Source: an uncultured Bacteroidota bacterium
GTDB lineage: Bacteria; Bacteroidota; Bacteroidia; Flavobacteriales; UA16
Length of the DNA stretch: 41,609 nt
Direction of reading: 5' to 3'
Assembly: GCA_902535565.1 (NCBI GenBank)
Contig: CACAUH010000002.1
Span: 1 to 41,609, forward strand
Positions 9,220 to 17,934 of this stretch are shown here, piece after piece. The notes beneath the pieces were generated by a model. That model had not been told where the DNA came from. It worked only from the letters and a program-made list of their open reading frames with translations, and made no database searches. Made by a program: the position numbers and the translations under genes. Positions within the stretch are counted from its first letter, which is position 1. Every line of letters starts with the position of its first letter.

Positions 9220-9354
9220 GACGTCCCCGCTTCGCCTGCCAACAGAGACAGAAACAAAACCATCATAGGAAACCTGTAACTGCGGGTAGCGTCCACTTCC
9301 AAAGTTGACGACACCGCCTTTATCGGCTTCAAGATTTGAATGCCGACAGAAAAA

Positions 9355-10383
9355 TCAAGGTTTTAGGCCCCGGTCAGCGGCTGCATAAATCCGCTCAATC
9401 ATGTCGACCACCTTAAGGCCTTCCAGCGCGTTGGTGGTGATCCGGCCTCGCCCATTGAGTGTGGCCACCACGTTGTCAAAAACATGGCCGTGGTTGGCAG
9501 CGCTGCCCTTGTATGTTCCATAGTCGTTTGCTGGATTGGAGGGTGGCAATGCTGGCATTTCATAATCCTGCACCAGACAATACTCGACTTCGTTCATGTA
9601 TTGCCCACCCACCTTCACAGTTCCCTTTTCTGCCACAATCGTCAAGGAACTCTCAAAATTGGTTTCGACCACAGCCGTGGAAAACTGCAGACTGCCCATT
9701 CCCTCCTTCACAAAATCGAAGGTCACAAACCCCGAATCCTCAAAGGCCGTGTTGTGATGATGATCAAAGTCTGCGAAACGTGCTTGAATTCCTTGGATGT
9801 CCCCAAACAACCAATACAAGATGTCAACAAAATGGCTGAATTGGGTAAACAAGGTCCCTCCGTCTAAATCAAGACTGCCCTTCCATGGAATCTTGGAGTA
9901 ATACCGGTCGTCGCGATTCCAAAAGCAATTCACCATCACCATGTGAATCCTTCCAAGTCTGCCGGAGACCACCATGTCCTTCAGCCAGATGCTCGGGGGA
10001 CTGTATCGGTTCTGCATCACGCAAAAAACCTGCTTCCCCACCTCGAGTGCCTTGTGAAGGATGGCCTCTCCATCCTTTCGATTCAAGGCCATGGGCTTTT
10101 CGATGATCACGTGGTGCCCCCGGTCCAAGGCCAGCAGGGCCTGACCCGCATGAAGGCCGTTGGGCGTGCATATGCACACGGCGTCTAGGTCACTGTGGGC
10201 ACCCAGCATTTCCTCCAAAGAGGAATAAAACAAAAAGTCCCCGAGAACGTCAAGCTCATCCAATGGACGGACATCACAAGCGGCCACCAAACGGCAATCG
10301 TCTCGCCTCAGGATCATGTCCGCATGACGCTTTCCAATGTGACCGAGTCCGATGACGGCGAATTGAAGCGGGGTGTCTCTCAT
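9355..10383 (-). CDS. Gfo/Idh/MocA-family NAD(P)-dependent oxidoreductase, WlbA/WbpB-like
   Basis: Cytoplasmic sugar (possibly nucleotide-sugar) dehydrogenase of 342 residues. Rossmann nucleotide-binding motif GLGHIGKRH at 12-20, the CICTPNGLHA segment near 70-79, and the conserved EKP triad with catalytic Lys96 (95-97). The middle region with NCFWNRDDRYY, LDGGTLFTQFSHFVDILYW and GDIQG resembles UDP-N-acetyl-2-amino-2-deoxyglucuronate dehydrogenases (WlbA/WbpB), which act in O-antigen and capsule sugar synthesis. That substrate assignment is inference, and no other polysaccharide gene is in the window. It lies 42 bp downstream of the BtuF-like gene and probably shares its transcript. It is convergent with the PAS gene. 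Confidence 0.88.
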   Translation of the reverse strand: MRDTPLQFAVIGLGHIGKRHADMILRRDDCRLVAACDVRPLDELDVLGDFLFYSSLEEMLGAHSDLDAVCICTPNGLHAGQALLALDRGHHVIIEKPMALNRKDGEAILHKALEVGKQVFCVMQNRYSPPSIWLKDMVVSGRLGRIHMVMVNCFWNRDDRYYSKIPWKGSLDLDGGTLFTQFSHFVDILYWLFGDIQGIQARFADFDHHHNTAFEDSGFVTFDFVKEGMGSLQFSTAVVETNFESSLTIVAEKGTVKVGGQYMNEVEYCLVQDYEMPALPPSNPANDYGTYKGSAANHGHVFDNVVATLNGRGRITTNALEGLKVVDMIERIYAAADRGLKP

Positions 10384-10425
10384 CTAAAGGGAGTGCTCTA
10401 ATGAACCGGTGCAAAAGTGGACAAT

Positions 10426-11211
10426 TCAATCGGTTCCAAACGCAGGCCATGACGCCATCTGCTGAGGCACATGTTTCATTCGACTTCCATACCAACTGAA
10501 AGTCTCACCATCCACAATGCGCGCAGCCAATCCACCGCACTCCTCCAAGTGGGCTTCTTTGAATGGAAAAGGTTCCGAAGCAAGCAACACCTCCTCGACA
10601 CCAGCGCCCACCACATCTTCCATCAAGCGCTCGGGATACCTTCTTTCCTCTGGCCACGGGGACCAACCCCACCAGCGCAGTACAGATTGGATATACGCAT
10701 CGGTTCCCGCCCACATCCAAGGGTTCCGCCACACCGCATACGCCACCTTTTTGCCCTCACCAGGCGAAAAGGCGTCCCGGCCCTCCGTCCAGGTTTCCCG
10801 AACTTCCTTCTCAAGAAGTCGGCCCCGCTCAGCCCGACCAACCAAGGCGCCCAAATCAGACAACAGACGAAACGCGCGTTCCACGGTCCGAACATCACAG
10901 ACCCAACATGGCACCCCAGCAATCTCCAATGCCATGATGTCCTGGGCTTCGTTTTCTTCGAGGTTGGCCACCACCAAATCAGGCTGAAGGTCCATGATGA
11001 CATGTGCCTTCACGCCTTTGGTTCCCCCTACTCGCGTTTTTTCACGCCGCAGGTGTTCTGGGCGATTGCAAAACCGGGTCACCCCGACCAGTGCGTCCTC
11101 CACGCCGAGGTCCACAAGGGTTTCCGTTAGCGATGGCACAAGGCTCACAATGCGCCGCGGAGGACGCTCCCATCGAATGGGAAACCCCCTGTCGTCCATT
11201 CCTTCGAACAT
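10426..11211 (-). CDS. BtuF-like helical-backbone metal/cobalamin-binding protein without signal peptide
   Basis: 261 residues with the features of periplasmic-binding-protein class III folds: IVSLVPSLTETLVDLGVEDA at about 21-40, VGVTRFC near 42-48, GGTKGV near 62-67, and DLQPDLVVANLEENEAQDI near 74-92. The last segment corresponds to the linker into the long backbone helix typical of BtuF/FhuD-like proteins. The usual lipoprotein or Sec signal is missing: the start MFEGMDDRGFPIRW is charged and hydrophilic. A second Met at residue 5 does not change this. It may work in the cytoplasm or be a family branch not tied to an ABC importer, and no BtuC/BtuD genes are adjacent. It is divergent from dnaK across about 180 bp, with the oxidoreductase gene downstream. 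Confidence 0.8.
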   Translation of the reverse strand: MFEGMDDRGFPIRWERPPRRIVSLVPSLTETLVDLGVEDALVGVTRFCNRPEHLRREKTRVGGTKGVKAHVIMDLQPDLVVANLEENEAQDIMALEIAGVPCWVCDVRTVERAFRLLSDLGALVGRAERGRLLEKEVRETWTEGRDAFSPGEGKKVAYAVWRNPWMWAGTDAYIQSVLRWWGWSPWPEERRYPERLMEDVVGAGVEEVLLASEPFPFKEAHLEECGGLAARIVDGETFSWYGSRMKHVPQQMASWPAFGTD

Positions 11212-11395
11212 ATCACAAAGGTCGACCAGCCTTCACTAACCTGCCATTTTTCGCGTATTTCCTGCATGAAATGTCAGATGATTCGTCCAATACCGACATC
11301 CTGTCAGTCCATCCGATGCCGTCTCCCCTTGGCACTCAATTTGTTCAGACGACAGCGTCCAACGACACAGTTCAGTAAACAACAACTCTATATAC
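11212..11395. other. Divergent intergenic region between BtuF-like gene and dnaK
   Basis: 184 bp that must hold promoters for both divergent genes. I looked for the Bacteroidota housekeeping promoter (TTTG and a downstream TAnnTTTG) and for a CIRCE-like inverted repeat in front of dnaK, and found neither convincingly. TCAATTTG near 11336 is one mismatch from the -7 motif but lacks an upstream partner. The dnaK start is preceded by an A/T-rich leader without a Shine-Dalgarno sequence, as is normal in this phylum. Confidence 0.4.
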
Positions 11396-13306
11396 ATGAG
11401 CAAAATCATCGGCATCGACCTCGGCACCACCAACTCTTGTGTTGCCGTGATGGAAGGCAATGAGCCTGTGGTCATCAACAACAGCGAAGGCAAGCGGACC
11501 ACTCCGTCCATTGTCGGCTTCGTGCAAGATGGAGAACGCAAGGTGGGAGACCCCGCCAAGCGCCAAGCCATCACCAATCCCACCAAGACCATTTATTCCG
11601 TGAAGCGATTCATGGGCCAAATGTTCAGCGAGGTAGGCCGGGAGGCTGGCCGCGTCCCTTACGAGGTGGTGGCGGCTGACGGAGGAACGGCCCGTATCAA
11701 GATTGACGACCGCAACTACAGCCCACAGGAGATCAGCGCCATGATCCTCCAGAAAATGAAGAAAACAGCGGAGGATTACCTTGGCACGGAGGTCACAGGA
11801 GCGGTTATTACCGTCCCCGCCTACTTCAATGACAGCCAACGCCAAGCCACCAAAGAAGCCGGAGAAATCGCCGGTCTGGAGGTCAAGCGCATCATCAACG
11901 AGCCCACAGCGGCAGCGCTCGCCTACGGCTTGGACAAAAAGTCCACCGACCAGAAAATCGTGGTCTTCGACCTCGGTGGCGGCACACATGATGTCAGCAT
12001 TCTCGAATTGGGAGACGGTGTCTTCGAAGTGCTCTCTACCGATGGCGACACCCACCTCGGCGGAGACGACTTCGATCAGTCCATCATCGACTGGCTCGTG
12101 GATGAATTCAAGAATGAGAACGGTGGTCTAGACCTGAGCAAAGACCCGATGGCCCTTCAACGTCTGAAAGAGGCAGCGGAGAAAGCGAAGATTGAGCTGA
12201 GCAGCACCAACAGCACAGAAATCAACCTGCCTTACATCATGCCTGTGGACGGCGTGCCCAAGCACCTCGTGCGTTCGCTGAGCCGTTCAAAGTTTGAGCA
12301 ATTGACCGACGAATTGGTCAAGCGCACCATCGAACCCTGCCAAACGGCCATGAAGGCTGCTGGACTCGACATGGGCGACATCGACGAGGTCATTCTCGTG
12401 GGAGGATCCACCCGGATTCCAGCTGTCCAAGAGGCGGTCACCAGCTTCTTTGGAAAGGACCCATCCAAAGGCGTAAACCCAGATGAGGTGGTCGCTGTGG
12501 GTGCGGCCATCCAAGGCGGTGTTCTGAGCGGAGACGTGAAGGATGTGCTCCTGCTGGACGTCACCCCCCTGTCCCTCGGGATCGAGACCATGGGCGGTGT
12601 GATGACCAAGCTGATTGAAGCCAACACCACCATCCCGACCAAGAAGAGTGAGACCTTCTCTACAGCCAGCGACAACCAGCCCAGTGTGGACATCAATGTC
12701 CTGCAAGGCGAGCGCTCCATGGCTGCAGACAACCGGTCGATTGGGCGTTTTCAGCTGTCCGACATCCCCCCCGCCCCGCGCGGAGTCCCTCAAATTGAAG
12801 TGTCTTTTGACATTGATGCCAACGGCATCATCAATGTGAGTGCAGCAGACAAGGCCACGGGTAAGGAACAACGCATTCGCATCGAGGCATCGAGCGGACT
12901 GAGCGATGCTGAAATTCAGCGGATGAAGGATGAGGCAGTGGCCAATGCGGATGCCGACAAGGAGGCCAAGGAGAAGGTGGAGGTTCTCAACCAAGCCGAC
13001 AGCCTTGTCTTCCAGACGGAAAAGCAGATGTCTGAATTCGGCGACAAAATTCCAGATGACAAGAAGGCACCGATTGAAGCCGCCATCGCCACACTCAAGG
13101 AAGCCCACGCCGCTCAAGATGTAGAAGCCTGCAAGGCCGGAATTGAAGGCCTGAACCAGGCGTTTTCCGCCGCGAGCGAGGAGATGTACAAGGCCAGCCA
13201 AGAAGCCGGCGGTGCCGGCCCTGAAGCCGGTGGTGCTGACGCTTCAGGCGGTGCTGACGAAGAGGTCACCGACGTCGACTTCGAGGAAGTCAGCGAGGAA
13301 AAGTGA
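11396..13306 (+). CDS. dnaK: Molecular chaperone DnaK (Hsp70)
   Basis: Full-length 636-residue ATP-dependent chaperone of the cytoplasm, working with DnaJ and GrpE (not in the window). Actin-like ATPase domain: phosphate-1 motif [14 protein letters not shown] at the start, [30 protein letters not shown], phosphate-2 region [12 protein letters not shown], and the adenosine motif [13 protein letters not shown]. The linker [19 protein letters not shown] leads to the substrate-binding domain, followed by the helical lid and a Gly/Ala-rich tail ending in the acidic [11 protein letters not shown] type motif. The residue after GGGT is His where many bacteria have Phe; I believe this is common in Flavobacteriia, but could not check. 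It is monocistronic by appearance: its own upstream region and a strong terminator 22 bp after the stop. Confidence 0.98.
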   Translation: MSKIIGIDLGTTNSCVAVMEGNEPVVINNSEGKRTTPSIVGFVQDGERKVGDPAKRQAITNPTKTIYSVKRFMGQMFSEVGREAGRVPYEVVAADGGTARIKIDDRNYSPQEISAMILQKMKKTAEDYLGTEVTGAVITVPAYFNDSQRQATKEAGEIAGLEVKRIINEPTAAALAYGLDKKSTDQKIVVFDLGGGTHDVSILELGDGVFEVLSTDGDTHLGGDDFDQSIIDWLVDEFKNENGGLDLSKDPMALQRLKEAAEKAKIELSSTNSTEINLPYIMPVDGVPKHLVRSLSRSKFEQLTDELVKRTIEPCQTAMKAAGLDMGDIDEVILVGGSTRIPAVQEAVTSFFGKDPSKGVNPDEVVAVGAAIQGGVLSGDVKDVLLLDVTPLSLGIETMGGVMTKLIEANTTIPTKKSETFSTASDNQPSVDINVLQGERSMAADNRSIGRFQLSDIPPAPRGVPQIEVSFDIDANGIINVSAADKATGKEQRIRIEASSGLSDAEIQRMKDEAVANADADKEAKEKVEVLNQADSLVFQTEKQMSEFGDKIPDDKKAPIEAAIATLKEAHAAQDVEACKAGIEGLNQAFSAASEEMYKASQEAGGAGPEAGGADASGGADEEVTDVDFEEVSEEK

Positions 13307-13327
13307 TCCCGTTTGAATCCAAAACAG

Positions 13328-13357
13328 AAAGGCGGCCTCCTGTGGGCCGCCTTTTTT
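13328..13357 (+). terminator. Rho-independent terminator of dnaK
   Basis: A 10-bp perfect inverted repeat (AAAGGCGGCC and GGCCGCCTTT) around a 7-base loop, whose 3' arm continues into a run of T to 13357. It starts 22 bases after the dnaK stop and separates dnaK from the RND operon. Confidence 0.92.
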
Positions 13358-13413
13358 GTTTCGGAACAGAACCGACATAGGCGCAGCGCTGTTGTCTTCA
13401 TCTACCCAATTTT

Positions 13414-15783
13414 ATGTCGGCCTCCCCTTCCTCTTCGACACCCAATGGCGCCCCCCTTCCTTCAGACTCCGCCAACACTTGGCGCGTCCGGTCCGGTTGG
13501 GTTTTGGTGGCCATTGGACTGCTGACAGCCTTTGCTGGATGGCGTGCCGCCAACATTGGGTTCAGCTACGACTTCGAGGCTTTCTTTCCAGAGGGACAGC
13601 CTGAAACTGCATTCTACCTGCAATTCCGAGAGGCGTTCAGCACGGACAACGACTTCATCTTGGTCGGTCTCAAGAATGAGACGGGCGTGTTCGATGCTGA
13701 CTTCCTTCGCGCCACCCGAGAACTTACCAATGCCTTGGACACCGTCGCCGGCGTCACAGAGGTCATCGACCCAACCGAGTTGACACTCCCCGTGCGGGAT
13801 CCGGTACTGGGCATGGTCTTCCAGCGCCCCCTCCTGAGGTGGGATTCGCCCGAACATTATGCTGCAGACAGCAGCACAATCTGGCAGGACCCGAGGTGGC
13901 TGGGCACCCTCTTCAGCGAAGACGGAAAAAGCCTTGCCCTCACCTTGTTGCAAACCCCCATGCTCTCCAAGGAGGGATGTGACCGAATCGCAGCAGAGAC
14001 AGACGAGGTACTGAAACATTGGCAACTCTCCCAACAGGAACAAGGCCTAAACATCGAGTTACATCGGGCGGGCCGCGCCCACGCTCAGGTCCATTATGTC
14101 CGCGTCATGGAACGGGAAGTCGCCCTGTTTGTGGGGCTTGGACTCATCCTCCTGATCACCTTCCTCTACGTGGCCTTCCGAACCTGGTGGGGCATCCTCA
14201 TTCCCTTGACTGTGATTCTTTTGAGTGGCCTGGGAACCCTCGCCTTCATGGAAATCACCGGCAAGGGCATCGACATCATGACCGTGGTCTTGCCCACCAT
14301 CATTTTTGTGGTGGGCATGAGCGACGTGGTGCACATCATCACGCGTTACCTCGATGAACTCAGAAGCGGACTTACACCTTTTCCTGCCCTGCGCAAAGCC
14401 TTCCGGGAAGTGGGACTTGCCACCTTTCTCACGTCCCTGACCACAGCCATCGGCTTTCTCACCTTGCTGTCCTCTGCGATCGGCCCCATTCGCGAATTCG
14501 GGCTTTACACTGCCGCGGGCGTCTTCATCGCGTTTGGCCTCGCATTCAGCCTTCTTCCCGCCGTCCTGATCCGATCCAAAGCCCCCATTCAACATGTGGG
14601 AAAAGGCACTAAATCGGCTTCCCCGTGGACCCCTTGGCTCTCGCGGTGGTTCATTCGCATCCTACGCAATCGCCAATGGATTCTGGGGACAACGGCGGTA
14701 TTGACACTGTGCAGCTTCGGCCTTCTGATGGGAATCGAAGTCAACAACTACCTGCTCGAAGACCTGAGAGAAGACGACCCCTTGAGAAAGGAGTTCAACT
14801 TTTTCGAAACGAATTTTTCCGGCGTTCGCCCCTACGAGTTGGCATTGCACTTCGATGCCGATCGCGACGCACTGGCCGAGCCCGGTGTTCTGGCTGCAGT
14901 GGACAGCGTGGAAACCTGGCTCTCCAATGACGTGGGTGCCGGCAGTGTCTTGGGGCCCGCTTCCATCGCACGGACTGCTAACCGCTTGCTCAATGGAAAC
15001 CGACCTTCTGCCGACCGAATCCCGGAAGGACAGGACCTGAATCAACTCCTCAGTCGATTGGAGAAACTCAGCCGAAAAGGCGGAAAGCAAACCGATTCGG
15101 GATGGAACGCCGCCGTAAGGGGCGACCTCGGCTTGGCCCGCATCACGGCCAAAACTGCCGATTTAGGCGCCAACGTTCTCGCCGAAAGAAACCGCGCCTT
15201 CCTTCAAAAAGTCGACACCTACCTCACCAGCGAATTCGACTCCCCACCGTTCTCTGTGGAGGTGACAGGCACTGCCAATCTCATCGACCTGAACAATCGG
15301 TTTCTCGCCTCCGACATGGTACTCGGGCTGCTCATCGCCTTTGGCATTGTCGCCCTAATCGTCGGGGTCCTTTTCCGAAGCCTGAAAATGACCCTCGTTT
15401 CACTGGTGCCCAACGTACTGCCCCTTCTTTTCATCGCAGGCTTCATGGGCGCTTTGGACATCGACCTCAAGGTGTCCACCTCCATCATTTTCACCATCGC
15501 CTTTGGCATCGCGGTGGACGACACCCTGCACTTCCTCGCCAAATACCGAATTCTGCTCCGCCAGGGAAGACAGCCGATCTGGGCGTTGAGGCGCACCTTT
15601 TTGGCCACCGGGAAGGCCATCATCATCACCTCCATCATCCTCTGTGGCGGATTCTCCACCCTCATGCTCAGCAGTTTCGAAGGCACCTTTCACATCGGAC
15701 TGCTTGTCTCGCTCACCCTTTGCTTTGCGGTAATCGTCGACTTGGCCGTCTTGCCCCTCTTGTTGCTCCCCAAGCGAACTTAA
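13414..15783 (+). CDS. RND/MMPL-family transporter (HAE3-like)
   Basis: Inner-membrane protein of 789 residues with the architecture of the hydrophobe/amphiphile efflux RND class: one TM helix at about 28-44, a large periplasmic loop with the FSYDFEAFFPEGQP motif just after it, a five-helix bundle (about 230-395) containing the conserved GMSDVVHIITRY segment, then the same plan repeated with a second loop and a second bundle near the C-terminus, with GIAVDDTLHFLAKYR matching the first-half motif. These paired GxxxDxxxHxxxRY-like segments are typical of MMPL and hopanoid-transport proteins. Such proteins move lipids or hydrophobic compounds from the inner membrane by proton motive force. It is the first gene of a compact operon: the asparaginase gene begins 9 bp later, then a UbiA prenyltransferase. 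Cargo is unknown; a polyprenyl lipid is a guess based on context. Confidence 0.88.
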   Translation: MSASPSSSTPNGAPLPSDSANTWRVRSGWVLVAIGLLTAFAGWRAANIGFSYDFEAFFPEGQPETAFYLQFREAFSTDNDFILVGLKNETGVFDADFLRATRELTNALDTVAGVTEVIDPTELTLPVRDPVLGMVFQRPLLRWDSPEHYAADSSTIWQDPRWLGTLFSEDGKSLALTLLQTPMLSKEGCDRIAAETDEVLKHWQLSQQEQGLNIELHRAGRAHAQVHYVRVMEREVALFVGLGLILLITFLYVAFRTWWGILIPLTVILLSGLGTLAFMEITGKGIDIMTVVLPTIIFVVGMSDVVHIITRYLDELRSGLTPFPALRKAFREVGLATFLTSLTTAIGFLTLLSSAIGPIREFGLYTAAGVFIAFGLAFSLLPAVLIRSKAPIQHVGKGTKSASPWTPWLSRWFIRILRNRQWILGTTAVLTLCSFGLLMGIEVNNYLLEDLREDDPLRKEFNFFETNFSGVRPYELALHFDADRDALAEPGVLAAVDSVETWLSNDVGAGSVLGPASIARTANRLLNGNRPSADRIPEGQDLNQLLSRLEKLSRKGGKQTDSGWNAAVRGDLGLARITAKTADLGANVLAERNRAFLQKVDTYLTSEFDSPPFSVEVTGTANLIDLNNRFLASDMVLGLLIAFGIVALIVGVLFRSLKMTLVSLVPNVLPLLFIAGFMGALDIDLKVSTSIIFTIAFGIAVDDTLHFLAKYRILLRQGRQPIWALRRTFLATGKAIIITSIILCGGFSTLMLSSFEGTFHIGLLVSLTLCFAVIVDLAVLPLLLLPKRT

Positions 15784-15792
15784 CTTGGGTCC

Positions 15793-16794
15793 ATGCTCCC
15801 CAGACGCACTTTCCTCCGGCGCGCGGCCGCCATGGCCGCCATTCTGGGGGTGGACCCCACCCGCCTGCTCAGCGCCTCCGCCCCCAAACCCGAACGAACG
15901 CCCTCTTTGGTGAACACCGGCGAACGTTACAAAGGCGGTCACATGCTGGCCACGTGGAATCACGGGTTGGTCTCCAATGCAGAAGGTTGGCGTCTGATGC
16001 AAGAAGGCGGGACCGCATTGGATGCGGTGGTTGAAGGAACCGCTCTCGTGGAAAGCGACCCAACAGGGTCCAGCGTCGGCCTTGGCGGTCGGCCGGACCG
16101 AGATGGCAAAGTCACCCTCGACGCCTGCGTCATGAATGCGGCCGGGGATGCGGGCGGTGTCTGCTTCCTCGAAGACATCGAACACCCGGTCCGGGTGGCA
16201 CGGACCGTCATGGAAGAGACCCCTCACGTGTTGCTCGCCGGACAAGGCGCCCGGGATTTCGCCGTCTCCAAGGGGTTCAAGCCCAAGGACCTGCTCACCG
16301 AAGACAGCCGAAAAGCGTGGGAAGAATGGAAGAAGAGCGCAGAATACAAGCCCATCATCAACATTGAGAACCACGACACCATCGGCATGCTCGCACAGGA
16401 TCTGGACGGCAACCTCGCCGGCGCCTGCACAACCAGTGGCCTGGCCTTCAAATTGCGCGGACGCGTTGGAGACAGCCCCATCATCGGTGCCGGCTTGTTT
16501 GTCGACAATAAAGTGGGTGCTTGCACCGCCACCGGTCTTGGTGAAGCCGTAATGAAGACCTTGGGCTCGTTCCTCGTCGTGGAACTCATGCGCCAAGGGG
16601 CCACACCGGCGGAAGCTTGCTTGGAGGCCACAACCCGCATCGCATCCAAAATGCCCGTCGCTGACCTACAAGTGGGATATCTGGCGATGGACACACAAGG
16701 AAGAGCGGGTTCCCACGCCATTCACAAAGGCTTCAACTATGCCCAAACACTCAATGGCGAAACGAAGCTCGTTGACGCGCCCTCCATCGACTGA
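15793..16794 (+). CDS. N4-(beta-N-acetylglucosaminyl)-L-asparaginase (glycosylasparaginase), Tat-exported
   Basis: N-terminal-nucleophile hydrolase that cleaves the GlcNAc-Asn bond of N-linked glycoasparagine. 333 residues. The N-terminus PRRTFLRRAAAMAAILG carries a twin-arginine motif, so export by Tat in the folded or precursor state is likely. Family landmarks are GLVSNAEGWRLMQEGGTALDA (first part near 58-78), the GLGGRPDRDG glycine loop near 96-105, DACVMN near 110, and the autocleavage site NHDTIGML with Thr196 as the expected nucleophile after processing. In the beta-subunit, GDSPIIGAGLF and CTATGLGEA match the substrate-binding segments of flavobacterial glycosylasparaginase. It is packed between the exporter and the UbiA gene with gaps of 9 and 3 bp. 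A periplasmic role in degrading glycoproteins is likely; the link to its operon partners is not obvious. Confidence 0.93.
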   Translation: MLPRRTFLRRAAAMAAILGVDPTRLLSASAPKPERTPSLVNTGERYKGGHMLATWNHGLVSNAEGWRLMQEGGTALDAVVEGTALVESDPTGSSVGLGGRPDRDGKVTLDACVMNAAGDAGGVCFLEDIEHPVRVARTVMEETPHVLLAGQGARDFAVSKGFKPKDLLTEDSRKAWEEWKKSAEYKPIINIENHDTIGMLAQDLDGNLAGACTTSGLAFKLRGRVGDSPIIGAGLFVDNKVGACTATGLGEAVMKTLGSFLVVELMRQGATPAEACLEATTRIASKMPVADLQVGYLAMDTQGRAGSHAIHKGFNYAQTLNGETKLVDAPSID

Positions 16795-16797
16795 CCC

Positions 16798-17727
16798 ATG
16801 TCCAGAGCCACATCACTGTCGAGCAAGCAAGGCAACCTTCGCGGTCTCATCCGGTTGGCGCGTCCGCTGAACCTGGGCATTGCCGCCTCCACGCTGGTGC
16901 TCCTGAAGTTCGGGTGGTTGGCTCGGTGGCAGCCTGAAGGGAGCGTGGGCCTTCTGCCTACGGTCTCGTTCGCGGAAGGGACCCTGGTCGTCGTCCTGTT
17001 GATGATGTCCGGCAACTGGATCAACGCCTACTTCGATGTCCACGAGGACCGAATCAATCGCCCCGACAGAGCCTTGGTGGACCGAACCGTCAAACGCCGG
17101 GTTCTGATTGTCGCTCACCAAATTGCAAACACCGCAGGGCTTCTGCTCGCGCTGCACCTCAGCTGGAACTTAAAAAGCCTTCAGCCCATTCTTTTGGCGG
17201 CACTGGTGTCCTTCATGCTCTGGCGATACAGCACGACATGGAAATCAATACCGCTGCTTGGCAATGTCGTCGTGGCATCTCTGCTGGGATTGGTCCCACT
17301 CTGGCTTGCGATACTCGAAACCCCGTTTACCGAAGCACACCATCACCAAGGTCTTTGGATGGGCATGGCAGCCTATGGAGGCCTCGCCATGTGCACGGGA
17401 CTGGTGCGAGAACTCGCAAAAGACGCCATGGATGTGACCGGAGATCGAGAAGCTGGAAAAGAGACCTTTGCCGTGCAAAAAGGCACACAAACCCTGCGTG
17501 CGTTGTGTTTGTCTCTGCTCATGGTTCTCGCCATCAGCTACTCAATGGGCATCAGGTGGACTACATTGGAAGAGGCCAATGTCATATTGTGGGCAGCCCC
17601 TCTTCCTTGCTGGGCATGGTCCGTCTTCATCCTCATTCGCCCTCAGCCCAACTGGAAAGCACTCTCCACTGCGACGCTTTTCACACTCCTTGCAGGGACG
17701 CTCCAATGCTTGTGGATTCCCGCGTAA
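16798..17727 (+). CDS. UbiA-family prenyltransferase
   Basis: Integral membrane protein of 309 residues with about eight hydrophobic helices. It carries both aspartate-rich Mg/diphosphate motifs: NAYFDVHEDRINRPDR at about 76-91, and KDAMDVTGDREAGKET at about 208-223. These resemble Bacteroidota homologues annotated as geranylgeranylglycerol-phosphate geranylgeranyltransferase-like, and also relatives of menaquinone and chlorophyll prenyltransferases; the acceptor cannot be decided from sequence. It begins 3 bp after the asparaginase stop and is the last gene of the operon. No terminator is obvious in the following 200 bp. Confidence 0.87.
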   Translation: MSRATSLSSKQGNLRGLIRLARPLNLGIAASTLVLLKFGWLARWQPEGSVGLLPTVSFAEGTLVVVLLMMSGNWINAYFDVHEDRINRPDRALVDRTVKRRVLIVAHQIANTAGLLLALHLSWNLKSLQPILLAALVSFMLWRYSTTWKSIPLLGNVVVASLLGLVPLWLAILETPFTEAHHHQGLWMGMAAYGGLAMCTGLVRELAKDAMDVTGDREAGKETFAVQKGTQTLRALCLSLLMVLAISYSMGIRWTTLEEANVILWAAPLPCWAWSVFILIRPQPNWKALSTATLFTLLAGTLQCLWIPA

Positions 17728-17934
17728 ACGTAAGCACCACTGCATCGCAACAGGCCACTCAACGCAGATTCAGGGGCGTTTTCTTGCGCGAATTCGGGGT
17801 TTAGGTGTCGTCAGAGGGGGACCCAAACATTCCCCGTCTAATGCTGTGTCTTAGACAAATGGAATCATTCTGATAACACACCCTTAACATCCAAGTGGCA
17901 CTGAATCTGTCCCTTTGTAATCTACAGGTTAGAT
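17728..17934. other. Intergenic region upstream of TonB receptor with a short palindrome
   Basis: 207 bp without a gene. It contains a perfect 11-base palindrome TGTCTTAGACA at 17847-17857, which could be an operator. A TCCCTTTG at about 17911-17918 is one mismatch from the Bacteroidota -7 element TAnnTTTG and sits just upstream of the receptor start, but no clear -33 TTTG is at the right distance. The region probably holds the promoter of the receptor-lipoprotein operon. I see no RNA gene or riboswitch here. Confidence 0.3.

Noticed and set aside
9220..9354. Open minus-strand reading between the PAS and oxidoreductase genes that looks protein-like
   Set aside because: It continues antisense through the PAS gene, has no good start, and no family resemblance was found. 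It is most likely a chance frame.
9220..9354. Terminator or small RNA in the convergent gap
   Set aside because: No stem with a T run could be found on either strand.
11372..13201. Long open frames antisense to dnaK
   Set aside because: They mirror the codon bias of dnaK, have no recognisable motifs, and dnaK itself is certain.
15400..16596. 398-codon antisense frame across the exporter and asparaginase genes
   Set aside because: Shadow of two well-supported genes with low-complexity Gly/His/Asp content and no domain.
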